A stretch of 64,000 bases of DNA, from the NCBI GenBank assembly GCA_003640385.1, contig RCAB01000190.1, positions 46,572 through 110,571 of the forward strand, read 5' to 3'. This stretch comes from Setaria digitata. Its lineage: Eukaryota > Nematoda > Chromadorea > Rhabditida > Setariidae. The position numbers and the translations under genes were made by a program. Positions 55,327 through 64,000 of the stretch are shown here, piece after piece. Each line of letters begins with the position of its first letter. Positions within the stretch are counted from its first letter, which is position 1. The notes under the pieces were generated by a model. It had not been told where the DNA came from. It searched no databases and saw nothing but the letters and a program-made list of their open reading frames with translations.

Positions 55327-58300
55327 TTAGTGTTGAAGTGATACTTCAATTAAGTGAATACTTTTGCATAGCCTATTTGGGCATTCACGATGATCCATAA
55401 GTGCCAATTTCTTCGGATGATCTGGACAGATCTTCTGAAGTCGTCCCACTAGTTCAAACCCGCATCTAGTACAGATAATATGACTAGCTGGTCTATCACA
55501 TATACAATTCTGCAAATGAAATTTTAAAAAAAAAAAGAAAAGGTAACTAATTTATAATTAGTAAAAGAGACAAGATAGTTTTTTATTGCTAGTTTCGACA
55601 AATTAAATTATTTATATTGCAATCCATTAATTTGATAATTCAAAAAATCTACGAAATTAAGTAAATTTTTTAAGAGTTCCGGAGAAGAAAAAAAAGAAAA
55701 TTTATTTTTGAATAATTGAGAAACCACAGCAAAAAAGTGAAAAAAGTGATAACAGCGTAAATATCTTTTATTTTAATTTTTTATCGCTTTTTTTCTTTTT
55801 TTTTTTTAATGGACAAAATTCTATTAGCACAAATAGTTTATATAAACTTCACATAAATATGAATGTGCCATAATTTTTCAAAATGAAAATTGAAAAAAAA
55901 AAAAGGTAGAAAAATGGGAATCACAGATTTTAGATAAATAAATACACTTAACTGCAAAATTTGAGCGCAAAATAAATTATCAAATCATTCATTAAATTGA
56001 GAATTAGAGAGAAAAAAAACAATAAGCTACATTAGAAGGAGTAATTTTATCCTCCATTTGAGTATCATTCGGAAGAATGGCATCGGTGTATTTCGGAATA
56101 CATCCGGATGGCGTCGGTGGAAAAGCACTACGTCGCTCCGTTAAAGCTATCTTCGGTAGTAACGAAGATTTATAAAATTCTCTGCAAGTAATTTCATTTT
56201 CATTTTATATGATAAAGAGCATATCACTAAAAAAATTATAATTAGTTTTTACCATAAATTATTTTTTGCCATAATTTATGCAGTAATTTTACAGTAATTG
56301 TTAAAGTAAAATAATCCACTTTTTTTTTACAGCAATAAATTAGAAGAATTAAAAATGTCTGTTTTATTTTCAAACCGTTAAATTTCGTTAATTTTTTTTT
56401 TCGATATTTGTAGTGTCATATTTTTATCTTGTCTGTTTTCATTTCCAGTAACTGAATGAGACCGAATGAAAGGAAATATCATTCGCCCAGAAGATTAGAT
56501 ATAAAATTTTCAATAGATAATGAACAATTAAGATAAGTTTTTTATCATTTTCTCCGTATGTTTAACATGACAAAATGAAACTTGAAAAAGGAATGGAAAA
56601 AAATTGTTTTTTTTTTTTAATATATTTTATTTGATGATTAACGTCAGCAAATTAGAGGAAAAATTATAAATATTAAGAGAGTTAAAACATAGCGTTTCTG
56701 ATTATCTATTTATTTATTTTTTGAAGAAAAGTAAACATTACATTTACTTATAATATTTCACACATATTTGTGTTTAAAGTTCACTTTTGAATCGATCGTT
56801 TGATAAATACTCCATTATCATAGATAATTTCAAAATTTACTTTTATTTTATACTATTCACTAAATGATTAATTAATCAACACCTATATGCCTATCGATTA
56901 CTAAAATGATGCCAAATGAAAAATAAATTGAGTGACATTCCAGTTTTTTTATTTCGTTTTCAAAGTTTGAAATGTACCTTAAAAAAGGGAAAGAAATTTT
57001 TCCAACATGAATAATAAAAATTATTCGCTAAGAAATTTTACAAAATTGATAGCTTATAAAAGGATGGAAACTGCACACCAATTAATTAACAAAAAAAAAA
57101 AATGGTAAATTTACCATTTTTTGTAATTGTACAGTAAAAAAACTAAACGTTGATCACGCACGATGACGTGATCTGACTACACAGGATGATGTGATTTAAT
57201 TTTTCAATAGATTTCAACATCAAAAATTCTGTGATTGATCGTTTAACATTGCAAACGAATTGGAAATACAAAAAAAAAAAAAGAAAAATCGGAAAGCAAC
57301 AAATTAAAAAGAATTAGCAAAGCTCTTTTCTTTCAATCGGTATACTAAAGTGTTGATCACGTGGAATGACGTAACTTCTCAACACTTTTAACATCACGAA
57401 AATTCTTCACATCGCAAATGAAACGAATGGAAATTATGAACAAGTTCAAATATCACTTCTAATTACCATTTCCTCTTATTTAAATATCACTTTTAATCTT
57501 TTTATGAAAAAAAGGAATAATTTATAACGAAATATTCGTCATCACCCAAACTGTCATGAACAACAATAACATAAAATATATATGTTGAATATGATAACTG
57601 GCAACTATCATTTTAATTGACTGAATGGAAAAAAAAATGAAAGAAACAGTAAAACATTTTCCAAAAATTGAAATTGCTCAAAAAACAAAAATTCACAACT
57701 ATTATTTATTGACGTATTAAAATATTAACTTTTTGAAATTCAATAAAAATCATCTAAATAATTTAGATCTATGAAATACGATAAAATGGTCAATGAATCA
57801 TGGGGGAAAATCGAAAAAAAAGAGAAGAAAATCCATTAAATTTGAGAAACAAAATTTATGTTATAATACTAAAAGCTGAAGAAAAAAGACTGATATGTAA
57901 TCAGTAAAATGACGTTTCTTACACAAAAAAAAAATAAATCTGATCAATACGTTGAATAAGTGAAACCTTTTTCAGTGTACGCATTAAGATCTTTAACATT
58001 TTTCCTTTATTTAGCCATTTTTCATAGGCCATCCATATTAATGAATTAGAATTTTTCATCCATTAATTACGATTAAATATGTGAGTTGATATAACTGATC
58101 ATACATTTTCACTGCAGAAAAAATAAAAAAACATTACCATTCATAATTATTAATTTCAACTTACACTACAGTCTAAATTACTTTTCTTTTTTTTTCCTTG
58201 CGAACGAAAAAGAAAAATTAAAATGATAATTGAAGATTAAGAGAGAGAAGGGCAAAACAAAAAGAAAAGAAATCTAAAATTTCTGTAATTAGGGAAAGAA

Positions 58301-60269
58301 AATCAAACCTACTGATGATATGAAGCACAGAGAGATGATGTAGGCATATGTGCGTTCATTTTTTTGACACTACCGACACCCTGAAAAAAAAAAAATTAAA
58401 ATAAGACAAGAAAAAAAGAAAAGGAAGCTGGAAAGGATAAATTTTAAATAAAATTTATCCCTTCCACTTTACGCCTCATATGGTTTTTTTTTTTTTTAGT
58501 GCAAACGCGTTTGATAGCAATTTTGATAGAAATTTTATTTTTTTTTATTATGAAAAAACAAAAAAGAAGATATCTTATTGCTGAAAGGATTAAAATCAGC
58601 AGAAAAAAATTCTTAAAAAATTCAGAAATTAAATTAAGAAACAAAAGAAAGTATTACAGAGTGAAAATGGCACGCATGTTTATTTCCTTTTTTAGCCATT
58701 ATGTTAGGATAAATAAAACTGAACTTCAATAAATTAAACATTCAGTTCAAATTAACAAAACTGTTTCGAATTATCAAATATTTCAAAAATTGACTTCAAT
58801 CAATTTTAAAAAATCAAACGGAACAAATAAATTTCAAAAGTGATAACTGACAAAGGCTAACTGACTGCTTGCTACATAATTTGTTGTGGTTTCATATCGA
58901 AATATAACTGTTTGGAGAAAAATTCTTTAATACTCAAAAACTAATAGCACTTTAATTATACTGGAAAATCCTTCGCACTCAAAACAAGACTACTAGATTG
59001 AGCAATTAGAATCAAATCTAGTTTAATCTAGTGATAAGAATGTAGAACATTTCCGACTGAATGCAACAATTTGAGAATAGAAGACTGGACTGGCTGAACA
59101 TTAGAGATGACGATGACCAAAATTGAATCAAAATTTTAATAATTTTTTGAAATTCTCTTTCTAAAAAATAAAATTAGTCTGCTTCAATTTATGCGAAATT
59201 AGAAATGAGCATTACATTACTATATTAAATTAAAACTATGAATTCACAATAGTATACTAAACGAAAAATCAAAATTTATGCAATAAATTCAAAAATCATT
59301 ATAATTTTTCAAAATTAATTTTTATTTCCCAGCAATAAAGTGCATCTTTTTTTGGTGAGAAAACTCTCTTTTGGTTTAATAATTACGGTTCTTCAATTAC
59401 GAATAATTTCAATTATTTTATTCATGTTTTTAGCATACATAAGCATTGATTCGACAGTGCGCAAATGAACAATGTATCAATTTTACACATTCAGTAGATT
59501 GTACATGATTAATAGCGATGGAAATTCTTTAGAAAATTTATAAAAGTCAAAAAAAAAGAACAAAATTTCTTATTCTATTTAGTTATTATCAGGAGCTATC
59601 GTATGAAAATATGCAGAATACTGCTAAATGTAACGGAATAATGCAAATATAAAAGTTTAAACAAAAAAAAAGTGTCAAAATTTTATTGAGAAAATGACGA
59701 GATTTTAAACTATCCCAATACTCCTAATTGATAATTTAAGTAAAAAATGCTTCAATGACAAATTTACCATAACAACATTCCAATAAATTACAGTAAACAA
59801 ATGGAATGAATGAACTTTCTGATAACAACAAAAAAAGGACAATGGAAAACTAAAATTAAAAATTAACACGTTATGGGGCTTTTTTTCTTCATTCATTTGT
59901 AGTTTGGAACAGTTTCCTTATCAAACTTCTGTCTACTTTATATAAAAGTATACATCCCTTAGAATTATCATGATCTAAATTAATGCTTGTTTGTTACAGC
60001 ATATATGACAATATCAGAAAATTAATTGATAATTTGAATATATTATGTTTAATTTAACGAGGTTCAAAATTTTAGGATTAATTAAACAAACAAATATAGC
60101 ATAATAATTTGGTTCAAAAATTTAAAAATAAAAGATAAAAGAGACTGAAAATTAAAAAAAAAAAAGAAAAAAAGAGAAATTAAAATTACAATATTATTTT
60201 GGAAATAATAGTGCGAAAAGAAAAAAATGCTATAATAAATATTTATACCTTTTCAACATCACTATGCAT
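55327..60269 (-). CDS. Small Cys-rich, probably zinc-binding protein (unrecognised)
   Basis: Four minus-strand exons: 60249-60269, 58313-58380, 56031-56181, 55327-55509. All phases agree and give 140 residues. The 7-codon first exon (MHSDVEK) follows a gttgcag acceptor by four bases, typical of a trans-spliced start. The first about 75 residues are Ser/Pro-rich with no clear fold. Residues about 80-135 hold the structured part: NCICDRPASHIICTRCGFEL, LQKICPDHPKKLALMDHREC and PNRLCKS. The pattern C-x-C-x8-C-x2-C, then C-x2-H, C and C, suggests one or two zinc sites. I do not recognise the family. The introns (about 1.9 and 2.1 kb) are far longer than elsewhere in the window, with AT content to match. 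Nearby copies of a diverged repeat lie in the intron at 57146-57437. Confidence 0.7.
57097..57122. repeat. 26-bp palindrome in intron
   Basis: aatggtaaat with atttaccatt forms an 18-bp perfect palindrome (57101-57118), extended to 26 bp by flanking A and T runs. Confidence 0.8.
57146..57437. repeat. Diverged direct repeat, about 200-bp spacing
   Basis: Two related blocks (about 57146-57269 and 57349-57437). Each starts with gttgatcacg, continues through an atgacgt element, a ...caac...aacatca... stretch and an aaaattct, and ends near a cattgcaaacgaa or catcgcaaatgaa then tggaaat. They are imperfect copies with indels. They lie in the long intron of the Cys-rich gene. Confidence 0.55.
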
Positions 60270-63200
60270 CAGACTGCAACATACAAAATTATTTTACTAT
60301 TTAATTGCATAAAAGAGACAAAAAAAGAGGAAAAATTACTTTGTGAAGTTAAACATGTGACTTTTTCAAAATTTTTTCTTCCCCCTTTTTCTCTCTTTTA
60401 TTTTCAACCAAAACATAATTTGTTAAATGGAAAGATTTCGAACTAAAAATGCCTGGACAATTTTTCAACAGCTAGGCAATGCTTTCGAATTGTTAAAACT
60501 TACATAATGTTTTTCTTTTTTCGTTTTTTTCCCGCAGCTAAGATGGCAAGAAAGACCATTTAAAATAGACTTAAGACTGTGGCACTGAAAAAATGGGCAA
60601 TTTAGCTTTTATATATATATATGTTGGAAGTTTTATCCAATATTTCCGGAAAAAAGTTTTTTCTAACTGAGATACAATTCTGAAGGGGAAAAAAAAGGAT
60701 AGAAAGTAAGGGGAAATTGAGTTTAATAAAGTTCAAAATTTCATTGGAAGAAAATTTTCAGTTTCAATCAATGTTCAACAAAATTTCAAACAGTTCTAAA
60801 TCCACTTCCTCAAAAAAAAAAAAAGCCGCAATGAAATGTGTTTGTTTTTTGTGCTTATGTAAAGCAGAATAATTTGCATAATTTTTCTTTTCTTTCTACA
60901 AATGAAATTTTCATTTAACTTTTCTGCACCGCTGAGAGCAGAAAAAAAACACTGAATTTTTAACAGTATGCTAAAGTTAATAAAAGCCTACTGAATTAAT
61001 AAACTGATATGGAAGAATTAAAGCAAAAAAAAAAAACAATAATAATTGTAATAACGCGATAATTGAATGTCTAATTAAAATGAAAACAAATATCAAATTA
61101 TCATTTCCTTTATAATACTTTTTTCTTTTTATTTTTATAACATGAAAGAAATGAAAAGATAGCGGTGAAACTGAAAGTGAAATTGGCCAAAGTTACTTGC
61201 TGTACAGAATACTTTGATATCAGTCAAAAATTTCCATGAAACATTAGAAAGATAAACCAGTTGGGAATTTTCAAACAGCTCGTTCTTTTTTTTTTTTTTT
61301 TTTTTTTCAAGTCGAAATGAAAATTTTGTCCATTTTAGTTTAAACAATTGAAATTTGCGCATAAATGAACAATATATGCTACTGAAATGACATCATTGAA
61401 ATTCTCACGTCTCACGTCAGTAAAAAATTAATTTATACCACTGAAATGATCCTTAAATAACTGTTTGCCACCATTTGGCATATCTTTGTAGCAAAAATAA
61501 CAAAATATTTGTTCTTGTTATTTCCTAAAGGAAATTAAATACACGCGTATATAATATATATAATTAAATGCGTATGATTTAAAAATAATTTGATGATTAT
61601 TACCGTCCGCAATGTATTTTATAATATTTTTAAACAGAATTAAATACATATAATTTAAGAACAATTTAATAATAATTATTACCCTACCGTACTGTAATTC
61701 AGTATTTCATAATACAAATAATAAATGATGAAAATACTGAGAAAGCAAGAAGTGAGATTGAAGAAAAGATTACATGAAATTCTTTGTTTTTTATCTAAAC
61801 TTTTTTTTTATCCTCTCTTTCTCTCTTTCTTGCTTTTAAAATAGTTTTTCTTTCAACAAATTTAATAATATATTCCATGGATAAAATGAGGCAAACAAAA
61901 AAGAAAGGGAAAAGAAAAATGAAAATGACGAAAAGCTCAAGCATCAATAATATATTGAAATAATAAGTATTCAAAAGAAAAAGAAAAGAATTTAGGAAGA
62001 GAAGAAATATGTGACAATATTACATTTGAACTATTTCATCAATGCTCAAATGCAAATAGTACGACGATAGTGAAGTGAATGGATGGAATAAAAAAAAAAA
62101 ATTGAAAGGGAAAATTAAATAAAAGTATTGCATTCAGTCATTTAGCTAGCTAGTTAGTTAGTTAGCTTAGCTTAGTGAATCGTATCTTCCTTCTTATGCG
62201 CCACTATTTTCTTAAGTCTTAAGCTTCGATAACAAAGAAAAAAAAGAAAAGAAAAATGAATGGAAAGAACCGAAAATCAATGGAGAAAGTAATCATATTA
62301 ATGTGAACAAATAGATAGACTATGAGATCTTGCTTGTTAAAAAAAAGCAAGAAAATACTATCCAAGGAATAAATGCCTTTTTTAAAATTATTCCATCATT
62401 TCTTTAGTATTATTAGAGAAGAAAGTTCTAATTAAAATGTGAATGCATTCATGTATACTTTAATTAAAATGAGAAGGCATTTCACGTATAGTACTAATGA
62501 TTTTCTACATATATTTTGAACATCAGTAAATGATACTATGAATAATACTGAAAATGCTTCACGTACGCTACAGATAGCGTTCATGATACGTCACATGAAC
62601 TGTATATTAATTAGTAAAATACGTTTGCTTTAAAAGATGGTTTCTTCACCGATATTTTTAGTATATAAATAAATTTACCTCAATTTCACACTATTGGAAA
62701 AACAAAAACGGACCTGTTACTGATTAATTGTAGGATTAAAATCAACACTATTAATTTTCCGATATAAATTCTGAATACAATCGTTATGCTGCCAGTATTG
62801 TGTTCAGAACTTATGCTTAACTTATTCAAATAATGATTAAAACTACAGCAGGTACTTTAATCTCTTCTATTTTTCCCACTAGTATTATAATACCATTTTG
62901 AAATTTCGAAAGTTTCGCCCTTTTAAAAATATTCCATTTAAAAAAAAAAGTGAGTGATTTAGTCAGGGAAATAAAGAATGGTAATGAGAAGAAGAGAACA
63001 AAAAGAGTGATATGATATGCATGAGATAGCTGATAGCAGAAGTTTTAGGCTAATTATATTGAAAGATTTTGCATCAACAGTAGCAAAATTTATCATAATG
63101 CTTTAATAATAAATCTTTCGATTTTGTTTGCTTTTTCTTCCTCCCCTCTTCTGGAATTATTTCTCTATTGATTGAGGAAAACAAAAAATGTCAAAGTATT

Positions 63201-64000
63201 GTATGTATAATGTCAAAAAGTATATACAAACTACGCTGATTAGATAAATTAATGATTGTAAAGTTTTTTTTTTCTTTAAATTATATTCATAATTTATTAA
63301 TAAATGGGAGAAAATTTAACATTATATAATAATTTTACGTAATGCAAACCTTATCATTCAGTTGTTAATTTTTCTCTTCTTTTTTGTGTCCCATTTAAAT
63401 CTATTTTCATTGAATAAAGTTTTAATTCACAATTAGTTTAATTAATTGGACCATACAGATAACAAATTGATCATTTCGTAGCAGTAAATCATAGGCTTTC
63501 AAATAATTCTATCACAATAATTTGCTAATCGAATTATTTTTCGGTCAAGAGGTAATGATTTTCTGTTAATGGTAAAGGGATATTCCAAAAATAAGCTAAA
63601 GTGAATGGAGAAAGAAAAATTAAGAGAGAAGTGAATGAACGAAGAAATGAATGATTAGAGGAATGAACGAATGAATACAGGAATGAATGAATGACTGGAA
63701 TAAATGAACGAGTACAGGAATAAAGGAATGAATGCTAACAGTTTCATAAAGGCATCAAGAAAAAGGAAGTATGGAATGGAGGAATGTATCATCGATTGAC
63801 GTGTATTGTTGCTTGCACACTACTGTTGATCGACCTCATTTGTCAACAAAATAAATCAAAAATTCAAGTAATAAAATTATTATCGTGTCGCGAAATAGCA
63901 TCATAAATGATATGATAGTGTATCGGTGGGAGAAAAACGAATAGTAGTGAAACATACAGATTATTGATTTTTTACATTTTATACAAAGACAACTGTGATG
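60270..64000. other. Intergenic, no gene seen
   Basis: 3.7 kb of strongly AT-rich sequence with homopolymers (24-T run near 61288-61310). It holds a tagt/tagc tetranucleotide patch at about 62138-62175 and an irregular gaatgaat/gaacgaat tetranucleotide tract at about 63630-63735. The left end probably holds the promoter of the Cys-rich gene. I can support no exon on either strand. Confidence 0.5.

Noticed and set aside
60270..64000. Search for further exons, tRNA or a mobile element at the right end
   Set aside because: Only simple repeats and unsupported short frames were found.

Overview
This is AT-rich eukaryotic DNA from a nematode. Every recognisable protein is split by GT-AG introns of roughly 50-2,100 bp. 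The 3' splice sites are short and often of the TTTCAG type. Several genes have such an acceptor directly upstream of the start ATG with no matching 5' exon, which is how spliced-leader trans-splicing sites look. Base composition, intron size and the gene set suggest a clade III worm (filarial or related), but the species cannot be fixed from sequence alone. I see no bacterial, viral or transposon coding sequence, no rRNA, no CRISPR array and no convincing tRNA.

Layout, left to right. 867-2499 (-): TAF8, a TFIID subunit. 4606-12860 (-): a 17-exon N4BP2-like gene (P-loop polynucleotide kinase at the N-terminus, DUF1771 and Smr nuclease domain at the C-terminus). 13683-15363 (+): SUDS3/Sds3, a Sin3-HDAC corepressor subunit, head-to-head with N4BP2. 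17993-21259 (+): V-ATPase subunit B (vha-12). 24448-28769 (+): an hnRNP F/H-type protein with three RRMs (hrpf-1-like). 29931-32112 and 32795-33894 (+): two tandem paralogues of an unrecognised, secreted, eight-cysteine family with a hydrophobic C-terminus. 34755-36555 (-): a small protein with a possible XRCC4-superfamily fold. 37992-41353 (+): a divergent PP1-like phosphatase with an acidic N-terminus, head-to-head with the preceding gene. 41851-46956 (-): a RECQ5 helicase. 48505-52869 (-): PIG-T, a GPI-transamidase subunit. 55327-60269 (-): a 140-residue Cys-rich protein spread over about 5 kb. 60270-64000: no gene found.

Most genes are unrelated housekeeping or nuclear functions: transcription (TAF8, SUDS3), RNA processing (hnRNP F/H), DNA repair (RECQ5, possibly the XRCC4-like gene, possibly N4BP2), membrane trafficking and secretion (V-ATPase, PIG-T). 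I see no operon-like block with a shared pathway. Exon models were built by hand from splice consensus and reading phase. For ten genes the exon lengths sum to a clean multiple of three. Exceptions are one unresolved junction in N4BP2, one in the second paralogue, and a non-canonical acceptor in PIG-T.

The most unusual features are the tandem paralogue family, the XRCC4-like candidate, a PIG-T intron carrying an 87-bp copy of its own exon 13 next to a 38-bp palindrome, a 354-bp palindromic TA array at about 54 kb, and a triple AGGTCA element ending in a perfect palindrome upstream of the hnRNP gene.
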